DNA from: Ignavibacteria bacterium
GTDB lineage: Bacteria > Bacteroidota > Ignavibacteria > Tepidaquicellales > Tepidaquicellaceae
Direction: 5' to 3'
NCBI GenBank assembly: GCA_016709315.1
Contig: JADJMZ010000007.1
Span: 370,843-434,842 of the forward strand
DNA length: 64,000 bases
Part shown: piece after piece, positions 46,637 to 56,615 of the stretch
Layout of the letters: each line of letters opens with the position of its first letter
Position numbering within the stretch: the first letter of the stretch is position 1
The notes under the pieces: model-generated
The model's database searches: none
What the model was told of the DNA's origin: nothing
What the model saw: the letters and a program-made list of their open reading frames with translations, nothing else
Position numbers and translations under genes: made by a program

Positions 46637-47578
46637 CGGCTGCTTTCTTTTCAAGTAAATTCATAAACACATCTTCAAGCGAAGGTTCAATTCTCTGAAT
46701 ACTGTTAATTCTTACAGTACTGTGATTCTTTATAGTATCAGAAATTATTTTAATTTCGTTTTCAGTGTCTGTTGAATGCGATTCGTTTAATCTAACATGT
46801 AATGAATTTCCAAAAATACTGATATTGCCGGGATAATATTCCTGTTCAAGGATTTCAAGTGTTTTATAAATATCATCTGTGTTAAGTTCAATTACAGGAT
46901 TTGTTATATACATTTTTTTCAGTTCATCAGGACTTCCATTTGCGATTAATTTGCCTTCGTCAATTAGAATTATCCTGTTGCAGAATTCAGCTTCATCCAG
47001 ATAATGAGTAGTGACAAAAACAGTAGTCCCCTTTTCTGATAAATCATTTATCAGATCCCAGAATCTCCTTCTCGAAATAGGATCAACGCCCCCCGTCGGT
47101 TCATCGAGAAAAACAATTTTCGGCTCATGTATTACTGCGCAGCCAAGAGCTAATCTCTGCTTATATCCAACTGCCAGAGAAGATGCGGGAGTGTTTTCTT
47201 TATTATTCAATTCGGATATTTCCAGAACCCATTTTTTCTGTCTCTGAGTATCTGATCTTTAAGACCGTAAACTCCTCCAAAAAAATTTATATTTTCAGCC
47301 ACTGTCAGATCATTGTAAAGAGAAAACTTCTGAGACATATATCCGATATTTCTTTTAACCATATCAGGATTATCCCTTATACTGAAACCTCCGACATTCG
47401 CATCTCCTGATGTTGGTGAAAGTATTCCGCAAAGCATTTTTATTGTAGTAGATTTGCCTGCGCCGTTTGATCCGAGAAATCCGAACACTTCCCCTTCGCC
47501 TACTTCAAATGAAATATTATTCACTGAAGTAAACTTTTCAAATTTTTTTGTAAGATTATGTACTTCGATAGAATTCAT
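46626..47578 (-). CDS. ABC transporter ATP-binding protein, split by a frameshift
   Basis: Two overlapping reading frames form one ATPase. The upstream part (47578-47207) has the Walker A FLGSNGAGKST and the Q-loop YMSQKFSLYND; the downstream part (47210-46626) has the signature-side VGYKQRLALG, Walker B VFLDEPTGGVDP and the switch histidine TTHYLDEAE. The frame breaks at a T6 run (47232-47237 on the plus strand). One more base there gives RKKWVLEISELNNKENTP and a 317-residue protein of normal length. A sequencing error is likely, as in two other genes here. The gene sits between tolC-like and permease genes, as half of a YbhF-type ATPase pair. Confidence 0.85.
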
Positions 47579-47608
47579 TTATGCGATGTATCCCGTTATA
47601 TTTTTATT

Positions 47609-48934
47609 TCAGGGATATAGTTTTCTTCCGGCTGACTTATAAAGTTTTATCAATGCGATTCTGTAATCAGCGACTGCATTTGCATAATTTGTTTTTGCCT
47701 GAAACAGTAAAGTTTCAGCATCAGCCAGTTCAGTGCTTGTTGCAAGCTGTGCGTTGTATTTTTCTCTGATGACTCTGTAATTTTCTTCAGACTGACCTGT
47801 TGTCAAATTGCTGACTTCTGCTTTCTCTTTTAAAAAGTTAAGATTAAGGTAATTCTGATTCACTTCAAGTTCAATAGATTCCATAAGCTGCGCCCGGCTG
47901 AGCTTACCCTGAATAAGAATCTGTTCATTTTGAATTACCTGAGCTGAAGTACTTCCCCAGTTCCAAAAATCCCATGAAAGAAAAATTCCCGCATCCCATG
48001 TTCCGTCAAACCTGTTTACCTGCGGCTGTATTCTGCTGTTCGGATTTGCTAAATTATAACCTGCTCCAAGATAGATATAAGGATAATATCCTGATTTCGC
48101 AGCAGTAACATTAGACTCAAAAGATTTAATTCTGTAAGCGGATGACTTTAGTTCACTTCTGTTATTAAATGCTTCATTCAGTAATTGTTTCAGATCGGGA
48201 CTTGCGAAAGTAAATTCCTGATCTGATACTTGTATTTCAGATTTTGTTTCAAGCGGAATGCCGAGAGTTTTATTGAATGTAATTTTTGACAATTCCAGAT
48301 TATTTGAAGCTTCAAGAAGCTGAAGCTTTGCATTTGACAACTGGACTTCAAGCTTTAGCAGATCGCTTTTGGTCGCTAATCCGTTGATCATAAAATTTCT
48401 TGTATCAGCAACATGAAGTTCGCTCATTGAAACATTTTCGTCTGATATTTTCTTTATAAGTTTTGCTTTGTAAAAACTCCAGTAAGCTATTCTTACATTT
48501 GCAGCGATATTATTCTTTTCAATTATGAAATCTTCTTCTGAGGCCTTCTCAACAAAGCTGCCGGAATTTCTCAGTGAAGTTAATTTGTTTCCAGTAAACA
48601 ACGGCTGAGTGAGTGAAAGTCTGAAGCTATAACTGTTGACTATAGCGTCTGATATCTGCACAGGCACAGGTGAGAAAGGAATTTTTATCACAAAGGGTCC
48701 TACATTGCTTAATCTTGTATAACCGGATGTAAACCTAAGCTGAGGAAGAAAAAAAGAACTAGTTTCATCAACTTTAGCTTTGTTACCTGCAATTCGTGAT
48801 TCTGCAATTTTTATATCCCTGCTGTTTTCCATTGCTGTCTTAATGCTTTCATCTTCCGAAAATGTTTTAATCTGTCCTTCGGAATGGCTGCTGATAATTA
48901 TCAGATACAGAATAAGAATACATATATTTTTCAT
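47609..48934 (-). CDS. TolC family outer-membrane efflux protein
   Basis: A 441-residue protein with a signal peptide (ends near SSHSEGQ). Two repeats of long helical and beta segments (TAMENSRDIKIAESRIAGNK and the second at VADYRIALIKLYKSAG) follow the OEP/TolC plan, which trimerises into a channel-tunnel in the outer membrane. It sits inside an operon with an HlyD adaptor, two ATPases and two permeases, so it is the outer-membrane component of that exporter. The start is 2 bp from the stop of the upstream ATPase gene. Confidence 0.9.
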   Translation of the reverse strand: MKNICILILYLIIISSHSEGQIKTFSEDESIKTAMENSRDIKIAESRIAGNKAKVDETSSFFLPQLRFTSGYTRLSNVGPFVIKIPFSPVPVQISDAIVNSYSFRLSLTQPLFTGNKLTSLRNSGSFVEKASEEDFIIEKNNIAANVRIAYWSFYKAKLIKKISDENVSMSELHVADTRNFMINGLATKSDLLKLEVQLSNAKLQLLEASNNLELSKITFNKTLGIPLETKSEIQVSDQEFTFASPDLKQLLNEAFNNRSELKSSAYRIKSFESNVTAAKSGYYPYIYLGAGYNLANPNSRIQPQVNRFDGTWDAGIFLSWDFWNWGSTSAQVIQNEQILIQGKLSRAQLMESIELEVNQNYLNLNFLKEKAEVSNLTTGQSEENYRVIREKYNAQLATSTELADAETLLFQAKTNYANAVADYRIALIKLYKSAGRKLYP

Positions 48935-48935
48935 C

Positions 48936-49859
48936 TCAGTAATTTTCTTTTATTAAATGTATGTATGCATTTTCAAGAGAAGGAGAAATTTTTCTGATAC
49001 CGGTAATATAAATCGAATTAGATATCAGCAGTTCTTTTAAGTAATTTTCATTCAGATCTATACTGTCCGAAGCGATATTTATTCTGTCTCCGAATAATTG
49101 AATCTCAAAAGGAGTTTTGTCTTTTAATATTTTGTATGCGCTTCTTACCGGTGAGCATACTACTTCAAGTAACTGACCTTTCATAACTGATTTTACATTT
49201 TCAGGCGAATCAACTGTAAGAAGTTTCCCTTTGTCAATGAGAGCTATCTTATTGAATCTCTCTGCTTCATCCATATATGGCGTAGATATAAAAACAGTTA
49301 TATCGTTTTTCAGAAGATTGGAAAGAATGATCCAGAACTCTCTTCTTGAAACGGGATCAACACCTGTAGTAGGTTCATCAAGAAAAATTATTTCCGGTTC
49401 GTAAATTAGTGTGCATGCAAGCGCAAGCTTTTGTTTCATCCCGCCTGATAGTTTACCTGCAAGAAATTTCCTGAAATTTATTAACCGTGTAAAGCCGAGA
49501 AGCTCATCTCTTTTTTTCTTAAACTCTTTTACTCCGTGTATCTCAGCCAGAAATTCAATATTCTCATCAACTGTAAGGTCGGTATACAAACTGAACTTTT
49601 GCGAAAGGTAGCCAATGTTGTTTTTGATTTTATCCGAATCTTTTAAAAGGTCGTATCCGGATATTTTCGCATTTCCTGAATCCGGTTTTAACAGACCGCA
49701 TAAAATTCTTATCAATGTAGACTTTCCTGCTCCGTCCGGACCAACAAGTCCGAAAATAGTATTTTTCTTAACGCTTAAACTGATATTCTCAAGCGCAGCG
49801 GTCTCACCGTAAGATTTTGAGATATTATCTATTATTATAGAATCACTGAAATTTTTCAA
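48936..49859 (-). CDS. ABC transporter ATP-binding protein (efflux, YbhF N-terminal-half-like)
   Basis: A 307-residue ATPase with Walker A GLVGPDGAGKSTL, Q-loop YLSQKFSLYTD, the signature LSGGMKQKLALA, Walker B IIFLDEPTTGVDP and the switch region FISTPYMDEAE, where threonine and proline replace the usual TH before YMDEAE, so the conserved switch histidine is missing. That suggests a weakly or non-hydrolysing partner of the other ATPase, as in asymmetric pairs. It starts TTG 1 bp after the stop of the HlyD gene, so it is translationally coupled. Confidence 0.9.
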   Translation of the reverse strand: MKNFSDSIIIDNISKSYGETAALENISLSVKKNTIFGLVGPDGAGKSTLIRILCGLLKPDSGNAKISGYDLLKDSDKIKNNIGYLSQKFSLYTDLTVDENIEFLAEIHGVKEFKKKRDELLGFTRLINFRKFLAGKLSGGMKQKLALACTLIYEPEIIFLDEPTTGVDPVSRREFWIILSNLLKNDITVFISTPYMDEAERFNKIALIDKGKLLTVDSPENVKSVMKGQLLEVVCSPVRSAYKILKDKTPFEIQLFGDRINIASDSIDLNENYLKELLISNSIYITGIRKISPSLENAYIHLIKENY

Positions 49860-49860
49860 A

Positions 49861-50823
49861 TCAGTTTATAATTAATTTTGCATCCGCAGGCATTCCGGAT
49901 TTTAACTCTGAATCAGGATTCGGAATTTGAATTTTCACTTTAAAAACAAGTTTAGTTCTTTCTTCCGGAGTCTGTATATTTTTGGGAGTGAATTCCGCTT
50001 CGGGAGAAATGAAAATTACTTCTCCATAATAAATTTTATCTTTATATGAATCCGTTTTTACTTCTGCTTTCTGCCCGAGTTTGACTTTACCCAGATCGGT
50101 TTCATTTATATAAATGTAAAGATTTAATAAACTGAGATCAGATAATTTAAGCAAAGAAGCTCCGGGAGTGACATACTCGCCTGTCTCAGCAAATTTCTTT
50201 GTAACTATGCCATCCAACGGCGACTTGACAGTGCAGTCTTCGATATTTTTTTGAATGATCTCAAGCCCGATCTGATTTCTTTTAAGATTTGCTCTGGAAG
50301 ATTGTATCTCTTCCGGTCTGATAAGATTGTTAACTTTTAATAAATTTTCCTTTGCGGCATTATACTGGTTGAGTGAAAGTTCGTATCTTACTTTTGTATC
50401 TTCAAACTGCTTTTGAGTGACAGAGTTAGACTCAAGAAGTTTTTCCAATCTGTCTTTATCAGTTAACGCCTGATCAAGATTGATCTTTGCGGTCTTCACC
50501 TGTTCTTTTGCCAGTACGATGTCTTCTTTTCTTGCTCCCGACTGGAGAAGTCTGAGCTGAGCTTCCGCCTGCTCAATGCTTGCTGACATCTGCCTTAACT
50601 GAATGTCCATAGATTCGTGATCGAGAAAAACAAGAACTTCATCTTTTAAAACCTTATCTCCTTCTTTTACGGAAATTTCCTTTATCTGCCCTGCAGTTTT
50701 TGAACTCACAACTACATCAGTAGCTTCAATAGTACCTGATGCAATTATTTCATTCGGATTCTTAATTTCATTGCATCCGTTAATTACCAGTAAAAAAAAT
50801 AAATATATTAACGGATTTTTCAT
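49861..50823 (-). CDS. HlyD family periplasmic adaptor (membrane fusion protein)
   Basis: A protein of 320 residues when started at the ATG at 50823 (MKNPLIYLFFLLVINGC). A cysteine after VING may be lipidated, though asparagine at the -2 position is unusual. The body holds an N-terminal biotinyl-lipoyl half (GTIEATDVVVSSKTAGQIKEI), a coiled-coil hairpin (about 90-180) and the second lipoyl half (CTVKSPLDGIVTKKFAETGEYV), then a beta-barrel. It bridges inner-membrane permeases and the TolC-like channel of the same operon (like YbhG or YhiI). It is the first gene of the operon. Confidence 0.88.
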   Translation of the reverse strand: MKNPLIYLFFLLVINGCNEIKNPNEIIASGTIEATDVVVSSKTAGQIKEISVKEGDKVLKDEVLVFLDHESMDIQLRQMSASIEQAEAQLRLLQSGARKEDIVLAKEQVKTAKINLDQALTDKDRLEKLLESNSVTQKQFEDTKVRYELSLNQYNAAKENLLKVNNLIRPEEIQSSRANLKRNQIGLEIIQKNIEDCTVKSPLDGIVTKKFAETGEYVTPGASLLKLSDLSLLNLYIYINETDLGKVKLGQKAEVKTDSYKDKIYYGEVIFISPEAEFTPKNIQTPEERTKLVFKVKIQIPNPDSELKSGMPADAKLIIN

Positions 50824-50907
50824 GAGAATCATTTTTTGTTATTTATTGAATTAGTATTGGAATTCAGTGCAAACTGTTATCTTTAATTTATATTTGAATT
50901 ATGTAAG

Positions 50908-50940
50908 CAAAAAAAAAGACCGCCGGAAAAGGCGGTCTTC
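50908..50940 (-). terminator. Rho-independent terminator of the 50970-51866 gene
   Basis: AAGACCGCC (50916-50924) pairs perfectly with GGCGGTCTT (50931-50939) around GGAAAA; read on the minus strand it is followed by a T run from the A tract at 50909-50917. It insulates the T9SS gene from the efflux operon. Confidence 0.9.
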
Positions 50941-50969
50941 AAACAATGAAATTAAATCTGAAACAAAAT

Positions 50970-51866
50970 TTATTTTATCAGTATCATTTTTCTTGTAACA
51001 TCAAAAGCTTTTTCGCCCTGAACAGTCATTCTGTAGAAATACATTCCGCTTGCAAAATCAGAAGCATTAAACTGAACCGAATAATATCCGGCTGCTCTGA
51101 ATTCATTCACAAGATTCTTAATTTCTCTTCCTGTTATGTCGTAAATTCTCAGACTTACATTTCCATTCACAGGAATAGCAAATTCAATTTTTGTTGACGG
51201 ATTGAAAGGATTCGGATAATTCTGTGACAGAGAAAATTCTTTAGGAATAATTGAAGTAACGTTTCCGGGATTACCGGTACCCGTAATGATATCAATAATG
51301 TGACCTGTGGAATCTGTCATTTCAGTATTAAGTCCGCCGATATAACCGAATATTTTAACAAATGGATTTCCGGCATTTGCATTTCTCCATTGTAAACGAA
51401 GATCAACCAGATTGTTTGAAGAAAATGCTGCAGCTGTAGTTCTTAATCTCATTCTAATGACTTTTGAACCCGGAGCTACTGTCCTTACTATCGGACCGTT
51501 TCCAATACCAAGCACTGTATTGGAATTAACTCTTAAAGAACTTCCGTTTCTGGTTGGATTTCTTGGTCTTGCAGCAAACGGAAAATCTGAACTGTCACCT
51601 ACATTACCAGGAGCGAAATCATAAGAAATTGTACCTCCTGCACAGAACAATGTATCAAAATTGAAATAATACTGACCCAGTGCAAACTGGAATACAGTGT
51701 CTACGGAATTAGTATGCAGCAGATAAATATCAAATACTAACTCATTTGGTGCTCTTAAATTAAAATTCTGCGCTGTAAGTTTGTAAGTTGGACGCACTGC
51801 GTAACTTACATTCAGCATTGACACAAATATTGCAATTGCAAAAATAATTTTGATTGCTTTTTTCAT
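50970..51866 (-). CDS. Secreted protein with type IX sorting domain
   Basis: A 298-residue protein with a signal peptide (AIFVSMLNVSYA). The body is beta-rich and resembles a cohesin-like or jelly-roll sandwich (FDIYLLHTNS, YYFNFDTLFCAGGTISYDF), but I cannot name the domain. The last 80 residues form a Por-type sorting domain: NYPNPFNPSTKIEFAI, VSLRIYDITGREIKNLVNE, SGMYFYRMTV and MILIK. It should be exported by type IX secretion. It is followed by a strong terminator and stands alone between two intergenic regions. Confidence 0.82.
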   Translation of the reverse strand: MKKAIKIIFAIAIFVSMLNVSYAVRPTYKLTAQNFNLRAPNELVFDIYLLHTNSVDTVFQFALGQYYFNFDTLFCAGGTISYDFAPGNVGDSSDFPFAARPRNPTRNGSSLRVNSNTVLGIGNGPIVRTVAPGSKVIRMRLRTTAAAFSSNNLVDLRLQWRNANAGNPFVKIFGYIGGLNTEMTDSTGHIIDIITGTGNPGNVTSIIPKEFSLSQNYPNPFNPSTKIEFAIPVNGNVSLRIYDITGREIKNLVNEFRAAGYYSVQFNASDFASGMYFYRMTVQGEKAFDVTRKMILIK

Positions 51867-52283
51867 TTTCGTATTAAATTTTGGATTAGTTTAAAAAAAT
51901 TTTTATTTGAAAATTGGGAACTGCCTTTGATATTAAAATAATACACTTAATTTTATTTCACAATACAAAAATATTCATAGTAGTAAATATCTTGGTGCAC
52001 GACAAAAATATTTTCTCGCAGATATTCGCAGAAAAAATTCGCAGATTTACGCAAATAATCTATTTAATAATCTTGTTTCTGCGAAAATCTGCGTGGAAAT
52101 TCTGCGGTCATCTGCGAGAAATTCTCTCCGGAAAATTTTGTCGTGTTCAAAGAGTAAATATTTTCAACTGAATTTAAATGATATTTCAGTAATTCATTTA
52201 AAAAATAATTATACATTTAAAAATTATTCAATTGTAATAAAACATTATTTTTAAGACTTTTGAGAAAATAAATTAAACGAGTT
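51867..52283. other. Divergent intergenic region (417 bp)
   Basis: Contains repeat copy 2 (52006-52141) in its middle; the rest is AT-rich DNA between the T9SS gene and the UspA gene, with no ORF or RNA gene recognised. Promoters for both divergent genes should lie here. Confidence 0.6.
52006..52141. repeat. 136-bp structured intergenic repeat, copy 2
   Basis: Same orientation and about 90% identical to 28400-28533. The two copies share AATATTTTCTCGCAG, the central AATAATCTATTTAATAATC and GAAAATTTTGT ends. TTCGCAGA words on the left are answered by TCTGCGA words on the right, so it can fold as one long hairpin. Confidence 0.8.
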
Positions 52284-53129
52284 ATGAAGAACATCCTATT
52301 TCCAACCGATTTTTCTCAAAATGCTGAAAATGCGCTTAACTATGCAATTGAGATAGCAAGGAAAGTCAGAGGCAATCTGATTCTTTTTCATGCATACAGC
52401 GTGCAGTTAATTGATCCGAATATGCCGGCTGAAATTTATCTCTCAGCTTATCAGGAGGAAGAGAAGTCTGCAAAAGAAAGTCTTGAAGACCTCAGCAAAA
52501 GAATTTCTGAGATGAACAAAGACAATGCAGGAAACAATTTATTTACAACTGACGCTATTGTAACTCAGGGGTTAGTTGTGGATGAAGTATTGTCCGTCGT
52601 TGATGACTTTAAAATTGATTTAGTTGTAATGGGTACTCATGGAGCCAGCGGAATTACAGAATTAATTCTTGGCAGTAATGCTGCCAGCATTATAGAAAAA
52701 TCTCCCGCGCCGGTTCTCGCTATACCTCAGAAAGCTGTTTATAAGGACATTATAAATCTTGTTTATGCTTATGATGATATAAAATCCGGACTCCCCTCTT
52801 TTCAGAAACTGCTTGAATTTGCAAATGTTTACGGATCTGAAATTACACTTCTGCATATTATTGAATCCAATAAGAATACTGAAGATTTAAACAAAAAGGA
52901 ATTTGAAAAAATAAAAGAGTCTTCAAATTATGACAAGATACGTCTCGAACTTGTAAAAGAAGAGAATGTACTGGAAGGAATAAATGATTATATTAATTCG
53001 CATGATGTAGACGTGCTTGCCATGGCAATCAGAAAACGTTCTCTGCTTGACAAAATTTTCAACAGGAGTCTTACTAAAAAGATGGCTTATCATACAAGGA
53101 TTCCGTTACTCGCTTTACATAAATTTTAA
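52284..53129 (+). CDS. Universal stress protein (tandem UspA domains)
   Basis: A 281-residue cytoplasmic protein of two UspA folds. The first starts KNILFPTDFSQNAENALNYA and has the ATP-binding pattern GTHGASGITELILGSNA, so it should bind ATP. The second (from about 155) is degenerate and lacks that glycine motif, as is common in tandem UspA proteins. Such proteins accumulate under starvation or stress and bind nucleotides; the precise role is unknown. It lies 60 bp upstream of polA on the same strand. Confidence 0.9.
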   Translation: MKNILFPTDFSQNAENALNYAIEIARKVRGNLILFHAYSVQLIDPNMPAEIYLSAYQEEEKSAKESLEDLSKRISEMNKDNAGNNLFTTDAIVTQGLVVDEVLSVVDDFKIDLVVMGTHGASGITELILGSNAASIIEKSPAPVLAIPQKAVYKDIINLVYAYDDIKSGLPSFQKLLEFANVYGSEITLLHIIESNKNTEDLNKKEFEKIKESSNYDKIRLELVKEENVLEGINDYINSHDVDVLAMAIRKRSLLDKIFNRSLTKKMAYHTRIPLLALHKF

Positions 53130-53188
53130 TAATTTTTACTGCTTTAATTTATTTTTGTTATCATTATAAAATCTGAACATTTTACGTC

Positions 53189-56065
53189 TTGTCCGAAAAA
53201 TTATTTTTAATTGATGCAATGGCAATGATATACAGGGCTTACTTCGCCATGATATCATCTCCTCTCATTAATTCAAAAGGGAAAAATACATCTGCTGTTT
53301 ACGGGTTTGTAAACTCTATGGTAAAACTTCTCGAAGATGAAAAGCCCGATCATATTGCAGTCTGTTTTGATACGGCTTCCCCTACATTCAGGCATAAAGC
53401 ATTTCCGAAATACAAAGCTCAGAGACAGGAAATTCCAACTGATATGCCCTGGCAGATTGATAAGGTTAAGGAAATTGTAAAAGCTTTTAACATTCCGATG
53501 ATTGAACTTGACGGATACGAAGCGGATGACATAATTGGCACTTTAGTTAAGCAGGCTGAAAAAGAAAATGTCATCAGCTATATGGTAACTCCGGATAAAG
53601 ATTATATGCAGCTAATTTCTGATAAAGTATTTATGTACAAGCCGTCGAGAAATCAGTACGGCGGCAAACTTACAGATAATGAAATTGTAGGTAAGGAAGG
53701 AGTAAAAATTAAATTCGGAGTTGAACCGGATAAAGTTGTTCAGGTCCTGGGATTAATGGGAGATACTTCAGATAACATTCCGGGCGTTAGAGGAGTTGGT
53801 GAAAAAACAGCGACAGCGCTTATTCAGGAATTCGGATCCATAAAAAATCTTTACGACAATATTGATAAGATCACAAAGCCAAAACTGAAAGAAAACATTC
53901 TTACTTACAAAGATGATGCATTATTATCGGAGATGCTTGTAACAATAAAAACCGATGTGCCTCTTCACATTAATTTTCATAATCTTAACCGGACAGATCC
54001 CGATACTGAAAAGCTTGTTCCTCTTCTTGAAGAAATGGAATTCAAGACACTCACAAGAAAATTTTCCGGAAAAGTAAGTTCACAGACTGATGAAGTTAAG
54101 CAGGAAAAAGAATTAACAATTAAAGGTGTTAAAGTTTCTGATATTAAAGTTGATATACCCGAACATAAAGCAAAAATACTTACGATCAGGGACGTTAAGC
54201 ATAATTATATTGTAATAAAAAACGAGAAGGATTATAAAGATCTTATAAAAAAACTTTCCGGGCAGCAGATGATTTGTTTTGATACGGAGACTGATGCTCT
54301 TGATGCCATGAACTGTAACATGGTCGGAATGTCATTTTCTTTTGCTGAAAAGGAAGCATACTACGTCCCGGTATCAGGCAAACTTTCGGTTAGCAAAGGA
54401 AAAAAAGAAGAACAGTCTTTATTTGATTCAGAAATTAAATCCTCAGAAGTTAAAACTGATTCGGGAATAAATATTAAAACTGCAATTGAACTTATTAAAC
54501 CTGTTCTGGAGAATAAAAAGATAAAACTCATCGGGCAGAATTTAAAGTATGATTACCTTGTCATGAAAAATTACGGCGTTGAAATCCCGGATGTTTATTT
54601 TGATACGATGATCGGTTCTTTTATATTACAGCAGGACGGCGCTCACAATATGGATGCATTGTCAGAGAAATATCTTAATTACAAGCCTATATCCATTAAA
54701 GAACTCATTGGAAAAGGCAAAGAGCAGATAACAATGGATAAAGTTGATATTGATATTGCCGGAGAATACGCTGCTGAAGATGCTGACATTACATTGCAGC
54801 TTTTTCACAGAATAAAATATGAACTCGGGAAAGTGAATCTGCTCAAACTTTGTAATGATATTGAATTTCCTTTGATAAAAGTTTTATCCGAAATGGAATT
54901 CGAAGGATTTAAGGTTGATGAGAAAATTCTTGCCGAACTTAATAAGCAAACCGAAAAACTTATAAAAGAATACGAAGCTAAAATTTATGAATCAGCCGGA
55001 GAAAAGTTCAATATCAATTCTACTCAGCAGCTTGCTGAAATACTTTTTAAGAAGCTGAATCTTACTCCTTCACGAAAAACCAAGACAGGATTTTCTACAG
55101 ATGTGAAAGTTCTTGAAGAACTAAAGTATCAGCATGAGATCGCTATGCAGCTTGTTGATTACCGTGTACTTACAAAACTTAAATCAACATATCTTGACGG
55201 ACTGAAGAAAGCTATCAATCCAAAGACTCACAGAGTACACACGGTTTTTAATCAGGTTGCCGCCGCTACAGGAAGGTTATCCAGTAATGATCCGAATCTT
55301 CAGAATATTCCTATCAGGACTGAAGTGGGAAGAAGTCTGAGAAAAGCATTTGTTCCCCGTGATAAGAATTTTTCCATTTTGTCAGCGGATTATTCGCAGA
55401 TCGAGTTAAGGATAATGGCGCATTTTGCAGATGATGAAAATATGATCAATGCATTCAAGAGAAATCATGATATTCATACAGAGACTTCCATGAGAATATT
55501 TAATCTGCATTCAAAAAGTGATGTTACTCCGGGTATGCGGAGAAAAGCTAAGGAAGTTAATTTCGGAATAATCTATGGCATAGGCGCATTCGGACTTGCC
55601 AACCGTCTTGAGATTAAGAACTCGGAAGCAAAGGAAATAATTGAAAGATACTTCAGGGAATATCCGAATGTCAGAGATTATATGGAAAGGACAAAGAAGT
55701 TCGCTCATGAAAATAATTATGTGGAAACTCTTCTCGGCAGGAGAAGATATCTGAATCAAATCAATAATCAGAATGCAGCAGCCAGGGCTGAAGACGAAAG
55801 GGCTGCGATTAATATGCCGATTCAGGGAACTGCCGCTGACATGATAAAGATCGCAATGGTGAATATTTATAATGAGTTTGCAAAAAATAAATTAGAGTCG
55901 AAGATGCTGCTGCAGGTTCATGACGAACTTGTATTCGAAGTCAAAAAGACCGAACTGGAAAAAGTTAAGAAAATTGTAACTGATAAAATGAAAAATGCTA
56001 TCAAGCTGAATGTTCCTATTGAAGTGGAAGTTGGTGTCGGCGAAAACTGGTTCGATGCACATTAG
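53189..56065 (+). CDS. polA: DNA polymerase I
   Basis: A 958-residue family A polymerase with all three domains. The 5'-3' exonuclease (about 1-290) starts FLIDAMAMIYRAYFAM. The 3'-5' exonuclease keeps its catalytic DTET (Asp365, Glu367), so proofreading should be intact, unlike in many Thermus-type enzymes. The polymerase shows DYSQIELR (Asp734), KEVNFGIIYGIG and QVHDELVFE (Asp912, Glu913). It fills gaps in repair and Okazaki fragment processing. The start is TTG at 53189 (MSEKLFLID); no ATG is near enough to be better. Confidence 0.96.
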   Translation: MSEKLFLIDAMAMIYRAYFAMISSPLINSKGKNTSAVYGFVNSMVKLLEDEKPDHIAVCFDTASPTFRHKAFPKYKAQRQEIPTDMPWQIDKVKEIVKAFNIPMIELDGYEADDIIGTLVKQAEKENVISYMVTPDKDYMQLISDKVFMYKPSRNQYGGKLTDNEIVGKEGVKIKFGVEPDKVVQVLGLMGDTSDNIPGVRGVGEKTATALIQEFGSIKNLYDNIDKITKPKLKENILTYKDDALLSEMLVTIKTDVPLHINFHNLNRTDPDTEKLVPLLEEMEFKTLTRKFSGKVSSQTDEVKQEKELTIKGVKVSDIKVDIPEHKAKILTIRDVKHNYIVIKNEKDYKDLIKKLSGQQMICFDTETDALDAMNCNMVGMSFSFAEKEAYYVPVSGKLSVSKGKKEEQSLFDSEIKSSEVKTDSGINIKTAIELIKPVLENKKIKLIGQNLKYDYLVMKNYGVEIPDVYFDTMIGSFILQQDGAHNMDALSEKYLNYKPISIKELIGKGKEQITMDKVDIDIAGEYAAEDADITLQLFHRIKYELGKVNLLKLCNDIEFPLIKVLSEMEFEGFKVDEKILAELNKQTEKLIKEYEAKIYESAGEKFNINSTQQLAEILFKKLNLTPSRKTKTGFSTDVKVLEELKYQHEIAMQLVDYRVLTKLKSTYLDGLKKAINPKTHRVHTVFNQVAAATGRLSSNDPNLQNIPIRTEVGRSLRKAFVPRDKNFSILSADYSQIELRIMAHFADDENMINAFKRNHDIHTETSMRIFNLHSKSDVTPGMRRKAKEVNFGIIYGIGAFGLANRLEIKNSEAKEIIERYFREYPNVRDYMERTKKFAHENNYVETLLGRRRYLNQINNQNAAARAEDERAAINMPIQGTAADMIKIAMVNIYNEFAKNKLESKMLLQVHDELVFEVKKTELEKVKKIVTDKMKNAIKLNVPIEVEVGVGENWFDAH

Positions 56066-56103
56066 ACACATTTATTTTTACAAAAGATTATTTAAATTTT
56101 ACT

Positions 56104-56574
56104 TTGCCGGAAATAGTTTCAAAGATCGCTGAAGTTTTCATTTACAGAAAAAATAATGAAAAGATAGAATATCTACTTTTAAAACGAAGTGAAGATGAAG
56201 TTTATCCCGGTATTTGGTCAATAGCGGGAGGAAAAATTAAAGCTAATGAAACAGCTTTTCAGACTGCTTACAGGGAAATGAGAGAAGAAACCGGATTGAA
56301 TGCAATACACTTTTATGCAGTGGATACAGTAAATGTTTTTTATGAAGTCAGTGATGACATGTTTCATCTTACTCCTGTATTTCTTGCAGAGACAGATGAT
56401 ACTGAAGTAGTTCTTTCAGATGAACATACTGAATTTAAATGGGCTGAGTATGAAGAAGCTTATGAAGACATTCACTGGACTGTCTGGAAAAATAATCTGA
56501 AATTAATTGATGAGACACTTCATAATGAAAATCTTTTCAGAACTTTAAAGAGAATTGATATTCAGATCATTTAA
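56104..56574 (+). CDS. NUDIX hydrolase
   Basis: A 156-residue cytoplasmic hydrolase with a complete Nudix box, GKIKANETAFQTAYREMREE (43-62) plus TGL, which cleaves nucleoside diphosphate linkages. The rest lacks the glycine-rich and substrate-binding words of MutT or ADP-ribose pyrophosphatases, so substrate is not predicted. It starts TTG at 56104 and lies 38 bp downstream of polA, likely co-transcribed. Confidence 0.88.
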   Translation: MPEIVSKIAEVFIYRKNNEKIEYLLLKRSEDEVYPGIWSIAGGKIKANETAFQTAYREMREETGLNAIHFYAVDTVNVFYEVSDDMFHLTPVFLAETDDTEVVLSDEHTEFKWAEYEEAYEDIHWTVWKNNLKLIDETLHNENLFRTLKRIDIQII

Positions 56575-56615
56575 TATTCTTAATTACGCGTAAATAATAA
56601 ATCAGGTAATTATTT

